Positions 38,280-49,291 of a DNA stretch of 64,000 bases are shown here, piece after piece. Made by a program: the position numbers and the translations under genes. Every line of letters starts with the position of its first letter. Positions within the stretch are counted from its first letter, which is position 1. The DNA is from Ectobius pallidus. Lineage: Eukaryota > Arthropoda > Insecta > Blattodea > Ectobiidae. The notes beneath the pieces were generated by a model. That model had not been told where the DNA came from, ran no database searches, and was given only the letters and a program-made list of their open reading frames with translations. Location of the stretch: positions 133,492,539-133,556,538 of the forward strand of contig CAXKWD010000006.1 of assembly GCA_964059195.1 (NCBI GenBank), in the 5' to 3' direction.

Positions 38280-39881
38280 ATACAGTTCTCCGGAAATGGA
38301 AACATGTTATCGGAGGAGTGGCACTAAGAGGCTCTTTGTCACTGCTCCGCACATCGCACGCTAATCAAACAAGCACTAAGAATTGCGAGAGACTCCGATG
38401 GGCTGCGCGTTCATCTCCTGATGTCATCTTTGATAGAACTGCTGTTTTGAAAAGTTCAGAAGAAACGTTTCTCGCCAATGAAAACAACAAGAGGCGCTTC
38501 GTAGAATTTCAAAAAAATGAATTGCCAAAAGCTGGAATACAAGTGAAAAAGGCTGTTGAAGATGCAGATGTCTTGATTGTTACCACTGCCTTCTCAATGG
38601 TATCTCAATACGACACTGTCTTTGTAGTTGGGGAGGACATAGACCTCCTTATTCTCCTCATTGCATTACCATCCCCTCATATAAAGAATACATGTCTCCA
38701 AAAGTGCGGAAGAGGCAAAGCTGCGGACATCTTCTATTCAAGCCAGTCATTTCGCCACAGCTTCTCCAACATGCTGCTGCTCATCCATGCTTTCAGTGGT
38801 TGTGACACAAGATCTGCAGTTTTTGGCCACGGGAAAAACCACTTCTGTTCGCTGATTTTGAAGCATCCTGAACTAGAAGAGGAGGCTAATGTATTTCTGA
38901 ACCCTCAAGCTACATCAGGAGAAGTGGCCATAGGCGTAACCAGGCCGACCATATGGGGGGGGTTATAACATCCGGGAGAGGGGGATCCGGGGGTCCTCCC
39001 CCGGAAAATTTCAAAAATTTAGATGCAAAATAACGAGTTTTTCGCTTCCGGGGGTGTTTCCCCGGAAAATTTTAAAAAATAAGACGCAAAATAACGAGTT
39101 TTTCGCTTCCGGGGGTCTTCCCCGGAAAATTGTAAAAATTAAGACGCAAAACAACGAGTTTTAAGCTTCCCACGCTTTATACTTGTTTTAAGTAATTTAT
39201 GGGCAGACTTAAAAAAATTACACAATTTTCCTTTTTTTAATCAATGGGGGGGGGGGGTTCAAACCCCCAAAACCCCCCCCTCGTTACGCCTATGGAAGTG
39301 GCTGAAGTGGGCCAACTTTTTTTGGTTCACTTATATGGAGGAGACCTTGCTACACAAACACTTGACGAACTTCGGCACGGAATTTTTTGTAAAAGCTGCA
39401 GGAAGAATGAAATTTAACTTAGCGAGGCTGCCCCAACCAGTGATGCGGCTCAACTTCATGCCATTCAAACATACCACCAAGTTGAGGCATGGCTCGGTGA
39501 ATACAAAGACCCTTTGAAGTGGGGCTGGGTGAACACTTTGTTTCCTCTTAATGCCAAGAAGGAGCCAGCTCCAGAATCAATTCTGAAAAGTATTTCCTGT
39601 ACCTGCAAGAAGGGGTGTTTGAACGCTTGTGGGTGTCGTAAAACTGGATTAAAGTGCACAACCATATGTAAACATTGCAATGGGCAGTCGTGTGAAAACA
39701 TAGCCTACTAACAGTCCTGTCCTTCGACAGTGAGGATGACGACATTCCTGATGAGCCACTTAATTTGTTTTTGGATGAAGACGCTGAAGAGAACTTTATC
39801 AACACTGGCCAGATTGTGAACATCACGGACGAAATAGCAGACGTCAACTGCCCAGGTCCCTCTAAGTGCCGAAGACTATGA
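38280..39881 (+). pseudogene. Transposon-encoded protein: PIN/FEN-like acidic motifs plus CXC domain (broken)
   Basis: The frame is open from a splice-acceptor-like site (ttatttcctatatcag, ending 38279) through 38927. It contains VEDADVLIVTTA, VVGEDIDLLILL and LLIHAFSGCDTRSAVFGHGK. The paired acidic residues (E/D...D, then GEDxD, then GCDT) resemble PIN/FEN-type metal-binding nuclease motifs. A MITE at 38928-39294 interrupts it. The frame resumes at 39295 (QLFLVHLYGG), has one in-frame TAA at 39415-39417, continues through KWGWVNTLFPL and a tesmin/TSO1-like CXC Cys cluster (SCTCKKGCLNACGCRKTGLK, then a CTTICKHC part), and shifts frame near 39709. It ends in an acidic tail (DSEDDDIPDEP) stopping at 39879-39881. 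This protein type is found in insect repeats as uncharacterised proteins. The N-terminus is missing. I rate it an inactivated transposon protein. Confidence 0.78.
38928..39294. mobile_element. hAT-like MITE inserted in the transposon ORF
   Basis: The exact 8-bp duplication gaagtggc flanks it at 38920-38927 and 39295-39302. The TIRs are cataggcgtaac and gttacgcctatg, perfect inverses. The interior has three tandem units of about 73 bp (38975-39180) with gcttccgggggt and ccccggaaaatt, each able to fold, and a G-run/C-run pair near the right end. The last part of the open frame before it (GVTRPTIWGGL) is read-through into the MITE, not native protein. Confidence 0.92.
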
Positions 39882-40843
39882 ACAAACAAGTTATTCAATG
39901 CAATGTTTCACCAGAACTCCAGCTAAATAAATCTTTTTGTATATAAACGAATGTTCTGTGCAGTTATTGCTCCTAACTTGTATGCACATGTAATTATTCA
40001 ATCGTTGCTGTATATATATTTTTAAACCTCTGTATCTTGTGACCTGTAAGAGGTAGCATAAGTTTAAAGTACTCGACAAGTTGCAAATTACCTCTAGTTT
40101 AAGTTTCCATATGGAGTTTTACTATAGGTTTGGTCATTTAGAAGATAGCGAGCAAAAACTAGTTGAAAGTTCAGATTTTTTAATTTTTTGCAAAATGTTG
40201 CTGAAATTCAGAGAGCTGTATTTCAGAAACTATTCATGATAGAAAACTCAATTTGATCTCAAACTGTAGCACATTTAGTCTACTTTTAGGAGGGATAATA
40301 AACATATTTGTCATGGGCGTATTTTGGCAGATAATGGGCAAAAACAGAAATAAAATAGAAAATTTTGAAGATTTTTCAAGATGGCGGCTCCGGCGGCAAA
40401 AAATTTTGTTGGCAAAATATCAGAAATTACTCTCAAAACCATCCCAGACATCATATAAAAAAATTAGCTCTACCCTAAATTTTGCATCCATTCTTGACAA
40501 TTTGATTGGACTACTAGTGGCAGGTCCATGTCTTCGTACGGAGAATTTCTGACGCCAGTGATCCCTATCTCTAGCTTCGTCCTTCAATCTGCTGTATCTC
40601 TTCCCATCTTTCATGTCATCCAGATGTTGTATTCTTCTCCTTCCTCTTCCAGCAGTTCCTTTGATCTTCCCTTCGATGACATCATGTATGAGTCCCTCGT
40701 GTCTAAGTATGTGTCCGATCCAATTGGCTTTCCTCTGAATAATTGTATTCAGAATAATTTTCCTCTCTCCTACCCTTCTCAGTACTTCGTCATTTGTCAC
40801 CCGTTCTGTCCACTTGACCTTCTCTATTCTCCTCTGCTTTTAT

Positions 40844-42272
40844 ATAATTTATTTCTGACATTTATCCAACCTTTTAATTATTTGCCAGAGGTTAATTTAT
40901 TTGCTTGTTTGATTTTGTATGATTAATATTAAGAAGAAAAATAATAATGTTTCTACACAAAATTTGGACGTTAACACAAGTTAGGTGGGTGTTATTCCTA
41001 TATCCCAAAGTCACAAATATTGTGTTTTCTTAGTATTTTGTTCGAGCTTCTACAGTAGTTAGCTATAATTCCAAAGACTGACTTGAAAGTGTCCTTTTGA
41101 AAGGACTTGTTTGCAGGATGCGAATCAAATTCATTCATGAAATATTAGCTAAATTTCTCAAGAATTATCATTCTTTGCGCACTGAAATTTCAGAAATAAA
41201 TAACATTTCTTCAGTACATTTAATAAAGGCCTATGTTATAAATTGTAACTTATTTAGACAAATAATCTATTTTAATAAACATGTTTACCGTTTGCTACAA
41301 TTATACGATTTACAGATCCCGACAGTAACTAATAATAAATCAATGATACGGTTGTGTCAAGAGGGGCGGGGGAAATAATTTTATCTATCAGGAAGAAAAA
41401 AACTGCTAGCTTAATAGTTTTATCAGTTGAGGAATTCTCCTTTCCCCCTGCGAGTTTGTATAGTTTTACTTCCTTTAATAAATTGTGTTATAAATTTATT
41501 TGTTTACAAAAGATGAGATAATCAAAATGTGGAAATAGCAGTTACGCGAAGATAGGTTCGATAATTTGTCGTAACGAGAAGATACCAAACCTTTCATAAG
41601 GATTTTCTCTGGAACCAAAGGCAAGTGCTAGGACTTTGCACACTTTGTACGCATATTGCAAACTTTGTACCTTCATTTTAAAATATCTGGCAGGTTACAC
41701 TTTAAATCCAAAAATTAAGTTGGGAACATGAAATAGATTTATCTTCAAATATAATCTGGAACAATACCATCTAATGTTGGTGTACGGTAAATAAGCATTA
41801 AAGCTAATTAATTATTTCAACTTTTCTTCCGGGACATTTATAATCGTATGAAGAGTAAATTATTCATGCCGAATTTTATATGAACACAATTCGTTTCTAA
41901 ATATGGCAAATTTATTTCGTATTTCAATTTCACATCAATAGAAAATGGACTGGGGTGTGTACGTGGAAATGATGAAACTTTACTGATTATTAACTGAATG
42001 CCCACGATACGCCTATTAGAAGACTTTACTTTGAAACGCAACAAACTGGTTGTAATATCAGCTATGAAAAACCTCTTTGTAGTATCTTTCAGAAAAATCT
42101 GTTGTGGAAAATCCTTCATCCATTTTATGAACTACGTATACAAAACGCTTAACGAAACTTTTATAACAATCTGTGTTAAGTAATAAAGCATCAAAATATA
42201 ACCTTAATGTACTTAGGTAAAACAGGGTTTTGTGCTTTAGGGGAAGACTCATTCATATTCTTTTATTAGTAA
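40844..42272. other. AT-rich sequence, no gene seen
   Basis: Short frames on both strands overlap each other (41838-42252) and have no recognisable content. Confidence 0.4.
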
Positions 42273-43354
42273 TCCCTATAATATAAAGCCACATGAGTGA
42301 CTGACTGACTGACTGACTCACTCACTCACTCGCTCACTGACATTAATGTTTGCCTGCTTCAAGATGAGCTAGAAACTTGAAATTTGTTACACTTAAAGCT
42401 TTTAGACTGTAAACCACAGGAAAATTCCAAAAAGTATTTTTTTTTTAATTTTTAGCCCTAAAAACCCCGACCCCGAAAAAGGCCTCACTCACTGACATTA
42501 ATGTTTGCCCACTTCCAGATGAGCTAGAAACTTGAAATTTGGTATACATATAGCTTTTAGGCTGCAAACCACAGGAAAATTCCAAGAAGTTTATTTTTTA
42601 ATTTTTATCCCTAAAAACCCCCGAAAAGGGCTCGGTTTCCATGGCAACGGTATTATCAAACAGATTTCATATAGGGCTCTGCCAATACAGCAGACTAAAT
42701 ACACGCACTCTATCTCCCATAGATCTTTTAATGTTTGCCAACTTCCAGTTGAGCTAGATGCTAGAAACTTGAAATTTTGTACACTTATAGCTTTTAGGCT
42801 GTAAACCACGGGAAAATTCCAAAAAGTTTATTTTTTAATTTTTAGCCCTAAAAACCCCGACCCCGAAAAAGGGCTCACTCACTGACATTAATGTTTGCCC
42901 ACTTCCAGATGAGCTAGAAACTTGAAATTTGGTATACATATAGCTTTTAGGCTGCAAACCACAGGAAAATTCCAAAAACTTTATTTTTTAATTTTTATCC
43001 CTAAAAACCCCCGAAAAGGGCTCGGTTTCCATGGCAACGGTATTATCAAACAGATTTCATATAGGACTCTGCCAATACAGCAGACTAAATACACGCACTC
43101 TATCTCCCATAGATCTTTTAATGTTAACCAACTTCCAGTTGAGATAGAATCTTGAAATTTGGTACACTTATAGCTTTTAGGCTGTAAACCACAGGAAAAT
43201 TCCAAAAAGTAATTTTTAAAAAAAATTAGCCCTAAAAATCCCGACCCGGAAAAAGGGCTCACTTACTGACATTAATGTTTGCCCACTTCCAGATGAGCTA
43301 GAAACTTGAACGGGGATTTGGGGGCTGAGCCCCCAATGAGCGAAGCGAGTCTGA
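42273..43354 (+). mobile_element. Helitron-like element with ~390-bp internal tandem repeat
   Basis: The left end tccctataatataaagcc resembles Helitron 5' ends. The right end has a perfect hairpin, gggggctgagccccc, 16 nt before CTGA. CTGA fits CTRR, but the following base is A, not T. A gactgactgac / cactcactcac microsatellite follows the start. The interior repeats cactgacattaatgtttgcc about every 390 bp (42486, 42876, about 43262) plus a half unit at 42333. Open frames in both strands are shadows that recur with each unit. Classification is tentative; the tandem repeat is certain. Confidence 0.7.
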
Positions 43355-43479
43355 ATATAAGCTGTGATTTCTAAAGTATTCAGTTTCACTCACATATTGT
43401 ATTAGAAAAGCTCTACACCAATTTTATGCTTATAAAATTTAATATTATGTATTTATATGTATGTATATTTAGCAAACCA

Positions 43480-43710
43480 TGAGGAAACAGTATCTGGATA
43501 TGTAACGTCATTCTCTCCGTTTTTATGTTTTAAATCTTGCGATTTAGTATGCACTTTTTCATAGAATGAAGTTTTTCATCAATTTTTTTGTTTATAATAT
43601 TCAATACTGTACATACAGGTAACAATATCCGGATATTTGAACGTCACTCTCTCCGTTTATGTGCCATGGGTTATGTTCTAAACCCCTCGGTTTAGTATGG
43701 CTTTTTTTTT
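43480..43710 (+). repeat. Diverged tandem duplication (~140-bp unit)
   Basis: The blocks aaca(g/a)tatc(t/c)ggatat and cactctctccgttt or cattctctccgttt followed by a taaa(t/c) block occur twice, near 43483-43560 and 43620-43700. A long T-run follows. Not recognised further. Confidence 0.6.
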
Positions 43711-44009
43711 ATTTATTTTTAATTTTTTTTAATGAAAGCGGTATGCATCACTTCAGTGCGCAATATAATACACCAGCTACAACCAGAGATAGCAGACCAG
43801 TGAAAAGGCCTGTACGGTTATTCATGCGTTATCACTGCCTAGCTCTATGAATTGCTGGTCAACGTGCGGTGCTCAACACCCACGGTAAAAAAAAAAGCAG
43901 TGAATTTTAAAATAGAAATCTCGTCCTGCTTATTGTCTACGTGAACACCCATAAAGAGAAAATGCCTTTTAATTCGACCACAGTTAACACTAGGCTAAAG
44001 GTTCTGTGC
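43711..44009. other. No gene supported
   Basis: The 63-codon plus frame at 43659-43850 begins inside the repeat and has no recognisable content. Confidence 0.35.
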
Positions 44010-44165
44010 TCAATGTTGCGGGTTCGATAGCATTTATGTGTGTATAAATGTGACAGTAGATTTACTGGCATGTAGAAGAACTTCTGCGGGACAAAATTCC
44101 GGCACACCGGCGACGGTCACAGGCCTAAGTTGCAGTAAACCCCTGTCGTTCAAGAACCATATACC
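44010..44165 (+). repeat. tRNA-derived SINE, copy 2
   Basis: Shares body blocks with 29580-29775: gcgggttcga, gtagatttactggcatgtag, gcgggacaaaatt, ccggcacaccggcgacggtc, and an end at gaaccatatacc. The B-box is shortened and one internal block is deleted. Confidence 0.8.
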
Positions 44166-44559
44166 AACAAACCAACTAAGCTAAAGGAAAAATCTGTTCA
44201 TGAAAGTTTAAAAGCTAAATTGTGATCGCGAATTAATGGCGGCTTCCATTGGAATATTTTCTGTCCTTGTGAGGAACATGCTGCTTGTTCAAAATTATAA
44301 TATTAGAATAGAATAACTCCTAATTAAAATTAAAAAAATTCGAACAATTGACCTGCAACACTAACGGCACAGGTTTCTGCAATAAATAAACATATTTAAC
44401 AATAAAATTGTTAAATTCAATTAACTACTGTAAATTTATCTCTATTTTGAGGGTTTTCTCAATGGAGTGGCTTTCCTCCAGCCAAACAGTACAAATTATA
44501 GTTAATTAAACAAAGTTTTCACACATATTTCAAAATAATCAATTACTCTCTTCTGAGCT

Positions 44560-45070
44560 TGTCATCGTTTTTCTTTTATAATCTTTCTCCATTTTTCTCT
44601 GTCCTGTGTATCGTCTTCCACAGCACCAACTCTTTCCATTGATATCTGTACATTGTTGATCAGGTAGTCGTAGGACGTCCTCTTTTCCTTTTCCTTCCAA
44701 TTTCCCATTCAAGTATATATTTTGCTACCCTTCCTTCTTCCATCCTGCGTTCGTGACCACACCACTTTAGTCTCTTCCGTTCGATAATATCGTTACTCTC
44801 TTCTTCCACTTCCATCCTTCGTCATATTTCTGCATTCCTTACTTTGTCTCTTCTTGAGACTCTGGCTTATCTTCTCCAGAAGTCCATTTCTAGTGCATTC
44901 AGTTTGTTCATTGTTTCCTGTTCATTGTCCAAACCTCTGCTCCATATAACACTATACTTTGCAATATGGATTTAAATATTATTATCTTCGTGCTGCAATT
45001 GATAGCCCTGCTGTCTGTTGTTCTCCCTTCTTCTAGGATTTTGCCTAGATAGCAGAAATTGTTAACCTTT
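44560..45070 (-). mobile_element. LINE ORF2 fragment
   Basis: Read on the minus strand, pieces in several frames give FCYLGKILEEGRTTDSRA, then KSILQSIVLYGAEVWTMNRK and a degraded C-terminal region ending in a VVTNAGWKKG-like stretch. LYGxExWTMN is the usual non-LTR C-terminal hallmark. Stops and frameshifts show it is dead. A different lineage from the 23888 and 55451 copies. Confidence 0.82.
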
Positions 45071-45169
45071 ACTGTTAACAACTACTGTAAATACTGCTAC
45101 AAATACATTATTTTAAACCTCCTAAATCAACTGAAGCAATTTATGATTCAGTATGCACGAAATTCAATA

Positions 45170-45300
45170 ACAGAAGGGTTAGAAAGATTAGTTTGTGAAA
45201 TATATAATACCAGGAGGATTAGTTTATGACATCTCCAGTACCGGTACCACAAAGATTAGTTTATGACATATCTAATACCAGGAGGATTAGTTTATGACGT
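45170..45300 (+). repeat. Minisatellite (aggattagtttatgac, 3-4 copies)
   Basis: gattagttt(a/g)tga(c/a)at or gac recurs about every 37-60 bp between 45180 and 45300, with an intervening ctaataccagg block. A local tandem array, no coding. Confidence 0.75.
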
Positions 45301-46488
45301 CCAATAATCTACGCTCTTACGCAGAGATCGCACCCTTGAATTTGGGCAATACTTTGTTAAAGAAAGTTGGAAAACTAATTGAATTGAGGGGGTTCATTAT
45401 TGATAATAAATATGACTCACACGATTTTAATTTGTGTTCAGTGCCATCCTAAAATGACAGTTAATACAAAAGGTTACGTGAAGAATTTGTAGAGTTTATT
45501 TCAAAAGTCATCTCTGTACTGATTCGTTATTATAAACACTGTATTGTGTAGAAATGTATTTATGTAAGCCCTGCATTTAGAGCTTCAGTACGGGTAAATC
45601 ACATTAAACAAGGTTCAGTAAGTTACAATTCATTATGGGAAAGGATATTTTCATTTTAGACTTGTTTTCATTCTCCGGTATAATTCACGCTTCACGCGTT
45701 GGTGATTTCAGTATCGTATGTAAACTGATTAAACCGATACTAAATTAATGAATTCATAAGAAATATTATGATTGAAACATTTAATAAAGGTCATCGTGTA
45801 CATCAACCCAGTATTCGACTATGGACATTTGCAGATAGTGTTAATGTTTCCGATACTGTACTTCACACAATACCCGAAAAAATATTTTTAGTGAAAAATT
45901 TTAAAGAAGTTGTAATTATACTGTATGAAACTAGTATGTAATAACTTACTACACCATAGACCTAATATACATAAATATAATCAATTTTTAATATCTTTTG
46001 TAAACATACATTCACCCACTTGTAAGAAAATAATTTAAATGCTAGTAAACGAAGCTTGAAGGGTAAAGAGACAATGAAGAATTACCTAAAAATCCCGCAA
46101 AAGCCTCTTACAATGCGGTGAAAAGGCACCGTAATGCTTTCCCGAAACCTTTACTCGCCTTTTTGAGAACCGTTGTGGTAAACTTAAATAGATATTATTA
46201 TAGACCGTATTTACTAATGCTTCTAAGATTGCCAGAAGTCGCCGTTTTGATAGCCACATCTGCACACGTGCTAGAATCAGAGCTGAAATTGATACACCCA
46301 GAGTTAATGTTAACTGAAAAAGAAGACATGTCAAATGCAGTTGAAGAGCAAATGGCATTATAAAAAAATGTTAATAGTAATAAAAAAATATCTTGGCCAA
46401 TTAGAATAATTTGAAACTAGTTCAGAGCAGGAAATAAAGCGACCAATAGGCCAGAATCGAAAAATAATTCTGGAACTTAAAATTTATT
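45301..46488. other. No gene supported
   Basis: An ATG-started 81-codon plus frame at 46118-46363 (RYYYRPYLLMLLRLPEVAVL within) is overlapped by a 90-codon minus frame. Neither is recognised and neither has supporting signals. Confidence 0.35.
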
Positions 46489-46659
46489 CTGAAAGAAAAT
46501 CTAAAATGAAACCAGAAAAAAAGTTTAGCCCTGCGTATTTTATCAGTGCTGGCTATCTTTCTTGATGATAGTGTCGTAGTTTGGCATCCGGATAGCCAGC
46601 ACTGATAAAATACGCAGGGCTAAAACTATTTTCTGGTTTTATTTTAGATTTTCTTTCAG
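46489..46659. repeat. Near-perfect 69-bp inverted repeat hairpin
   Basis: The left arm 46489-46557 and right arm 46591-46659 match over 69 nt with about four mismatches; the inner 38 nt are identical (tagccctgcgtattttatca and beyond). The loop is 33 nt. Outside the arms the sequence is unrelated, and no target duplication or transposase remnant is seen. The unit could be a foldback MITE or a hairpin-RNA source. Confidence 0.92.
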
Positions 46660-46742
46660 AAATAAAAGGCATAACAGAATTACATAACGAAAGAAAGATC
46701 ATACGGAAAGATAGGCCACGACCAAAGGAAAGATATAATGAA

Positions 46743-47139
46743 CAGGGTGTCCACTGGTCGGGAAAATCCGGGAATCCGGGAAAAGGCTGGGAATTTCGTA
46801 TGGTCGGGAAAATCCGGGAAAAGTCAATGAATTTGTTAAAATATCCGGGAAAATTCTAAAAATTGCAAAGAGTGATCAAAAAGACTACTAGACAATAATA
46901 GGCCTATATGAACGTATATTTAATTTATTTTATTGTTCCTAATTGTTGTATCTGTTATAGTCTAAGTAATTATTGTTTGCAATTACTTTTGTTACTAAAA
47001 GTTTTTCTTATTTAAAGTATGTATAATCCTATAATTTTTCTTACACAGTTATATATTTTGGTCGGGAATTTCTGAAATGATCAATGGAAATCAGGGAATA
47101 ATCCGGGAATTTCTTCAGCATTACTTGGTGGACACCCTG
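46743..47139. mobile_element. 397-bp TIR element (hAT-like) with 6-bp repeat at borders
   Basis: Perfect 12-bp inverted ends, cagggtgtccac and gtggacaccctg, flanked by aatgaa at 46737-46742 and 47140-47145. Internally gggaaaatccgggaa blocks repeat near the left end and gggaataatccggg occurs near the right. No transposase. The surrounding DNA is a purine-rich gaaagaaag-like stretch. The 6-bp duplication is short for hAT. Confidence 0.85.
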
Positions 47140-47145
47140 AATGAA

Positions 47146-48632
47146 GGAAATTACATAACGAAAGAAAGAGTATTAGGAGAGGCGATGAAGAATCAAAGGT
47201 ATTACGAAAATATATAAGTATAGAAAGGACGTGAGGAAAGAGAAAGAAAAGACATAGAAATGAAAGAGCATGTCAGAAAAATTACATAAGACTTAATAAC
47301 AGGCAATACATAACGACAAAAAATACACAACGAAGGATAGAAAGGAGAAATCAATAAATAACGAAAGCTCTAGGAAAGATGGTAGGTAAATGATTCCGGA
47401 TGAAAATAGGCTTAAATAAAATAATGGAATCGCGAAGAAAGGAAATAACGTAATGGCAATGGATACAATTTTAAATTATTACTATCCAATTAAAGAAGAA
47501 AAAAATGGTGTATAGAAGATTAAACAATAAAAAATAAAATCTCAGAACACACAGAATTATGTTATAATAATCCTTACTTATCCTTAGCTGAAAATTTACT
47601 GCACAGAAGCAGACATAAAATAAGGTATTTCTTCACTCGTAACTCTCCTGAACTTACCTGAAAGTCTTTGGACCAGATCTTCCCTTCATGTGTCACATTA
47701 AGAACTGAATGTTTACTGAAAGTACGTTTTATACAGCATGAAGCTATTTTTCTTGCTGTTGTAAATATATGTGAGGGGTATGAGAAATTATGCATGCAAA
47801 ACGAGAACAAGATTTGCATTATGAGACAAGCGTTTTCACTTATCTCTAAACACCAGCTGACAAGGAAGCGAGATAAAAGCGTTGTAGAATTTGTGATGTC
47901 TGAAGCATCTATAAAATTTCCATTCCATATTTAATATCACCAATGCAAAGCACAAGAGGATCAAGACAAGAATACTGTGACAGATAAAATGCGTACTTCT
48001 TTTCTGATGTGTCCCTCTCATTCATTTGTCTTTTTATTTTATTTTACCGACGAAATCGAGGGACTAGTAGCCTAGATACTGTTAATACTTCGCTATAAGT
48101 TGGACACTCGGGTTACCTCTACTGATGAAATGGGATAACATGAAACCCATCCACACTGTCAAGTTCACCTCCAGATCCCTTGCAATGCGTAGATTTCAAA
48201 GCAGACTGGTCACCTCTCGAATTTCTAGGGTACGGAAATAAGATACACCCATATTAGTCGGCCACTCCGAATGCATGACATCCTGTGAATAGTTCGCTGT
48301 TGTGAGATTCCCAGGCAACCTTAAACCCTGGAATTTAGTCATTGGCCTGGATAACATGTTAAAGACGGGAATTTAAAAATGAAAGGTGGGGTTATTTAAA
48401 TATTGCATTATGCAACAAGCCTATAATGAAATTTATTAAGATACGAGTATGTTTATGAAACGAGCAACGCAGTTGGTCATGATAAATTGCAGTTCTCTTT
48501 GCATATTTATTTATTTATATTTATTCGGTCGTTTGTACTTGCCCTGCCTTTTCCCCATGGCTATCCTGAAAATAAAGTTAAAGTAAATTCTTATAGGCCA
48601 GGTGCCAAACGTCACCGAAATCCACGTTAATA
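47146..48632. other. Purine-rich then AT-rich sequence, no gene
   Basis: Repeats of acgaaagaaag and related A/G words run to about 47430. Beyond that, overlapping short frames at 47574-48021 on both strands have no recognisable content. A dispersed repeat copy lies at 48409-48470. Confidence 0.4.
48409..48470 (+). repeat. Dispersed repeat with acgagtatgtttatga, copy
   Basis: ttatgcaac(a/g)agccta, then gatacgagtatgtttatgaa and acgagcaa occur here and at 50929-50991; a minus copy lies at 28025-28105. Confidence 0.65.
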
Positions 48633-49291
48633 CGAGGGCCTTTCAATAATTAAAGAGACAAACTGACCTGGAGAAAAAACAGTTTATTTTTACAAAACAA
48701 GACTTTTCCTAATTTTCAACATAATCCCCATCAACATTAATGCACCTGTCCCCACGGGTTACTAGCTTTTTTTATACCGGGTGCAAAGAACTATTTGTCG
48801 TAGTGTCGGAGCCAATTTCCCACAAATTTCTTCTCATCCTCGTTATGCTGGAACTTCTTCCCACGTAATGCCTCCCTCAGTGGACCAAACAATTCGAGTT
48901 TCAAGTGAGGAAGTTGCAACTTCAACAGGCCGGCCAGAACGGTGTTCGTCAGTCACTGATTGACCACTTTTGAACTGTTCTACCCACTTGTAATAATTTC
49001 CACGGTTCGTACAACTTTCATCATACACTTTAGTCATTCTAGAGTATATATTAGCTGGTTTTTCACCTTCAGCAAACAAAAAACGAATCACAGAACGTTG
49101 TTCAACCAAAGTGGAATTTTCAAGAAGACCCGACATCATTAAACTTAATTTTGAGGTTATAAGCAGAGCAGTATTGCTCCATCAGCTGATTAGAACTGAT
49201 GCCAACTTAAAATCCTAAATGTATCAAAACTTGTACTACCAACCGTCTTTTTCCCAGACCAATTTGTCTTTTTAATTATTGAATGGCCTCG
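48633..49291 (-). mobile_element. Internally deleted mariner
   Basis: TIRs cgagggcctttcaataatta and (reversed) cgaggccattcaataattaa are flanked by TA. On the minus strand the N-terminal DNA-binding part is intact for about 95 residues (MSGLLENSTLVEQRSVIRFL, YYKWVEQFKSGQSVTDEHRS, GRP). A deletion then joins it to the C-terminal end (GKKFQHNEDEKKFVGNWLRH, then FFAPGIKKA and CINVDGDYVEN). The whole catalytic core with all three acidic residues is missing. A typical deletion derivative that could be mobilised only in trans. Confidence 0.93.

Larger units (their letters stand above)
37101..40513 (+). mobile_element. 3.4-kb DNA transposon with ~400-bp TIRs and CTA target duplication
   Basis: The ends tagtccagtcaaattgtca and tagtccaatcaaattgtca (reversed) open two inverted repeats of about 400 bp (37101-37508 and about 40121-40513), which match through agatagcgagcaaaaactag. 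CTA is duplicated at 37098-37100 and 40514-40516, and the empty site is preserved in the LINE paralogue at 17868 and nearby. The interior encodes the protein at 38280-39881. The 3-bp duplication, long TIRs and a nuclease-like plus CXC protein suggest an Academ-type element. That assignment is inference. Confidence 0.88.
37080..40830 (-). mobile_element. 5'-truncated LINE, split by a 3.4-kb DNA transposon
   Basis: The exact 13-mer cctctgcttttat at 37067-37079 and 40831-40843 is the target-site duplication. The LINE itself occupies 40830-40514 and 37100-37080 on the minus strand; everything between is a later insertion. The coding part reads RIEKVKWTERVTNDEVLRR, then NTIIQRKANWIGHILRHEG, HDVIEGKIKGTAGRGRRRIQ, HLDDMKDG and RRHGPAT, then a stop and a (TAA)n tail, the C-terminal end of a non-LTR ORF2. 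Removing the insertion and one CTA joins the sequence exactly as in the paralogue at 17668-17874. Confidence 0.93.

Noticed and set aside
39465..39898. Minus-strand frames of 78-116 codons
   Set aside because: Antisense of the CXC protein region.
40420..40926. Open frames on both strands, including 132 codons on plus
   Set aside because: Plus frame is antisense of the LINE; the part of the minus frame below 40514 is TIR of the DNA transposon, not LINE protein.
42532..43262. Repeated 70-90 codon open frames on both strands
   Set aside because: They recur with the 390-bp tandem unit and are shadows of the repeat; no start context or domain.
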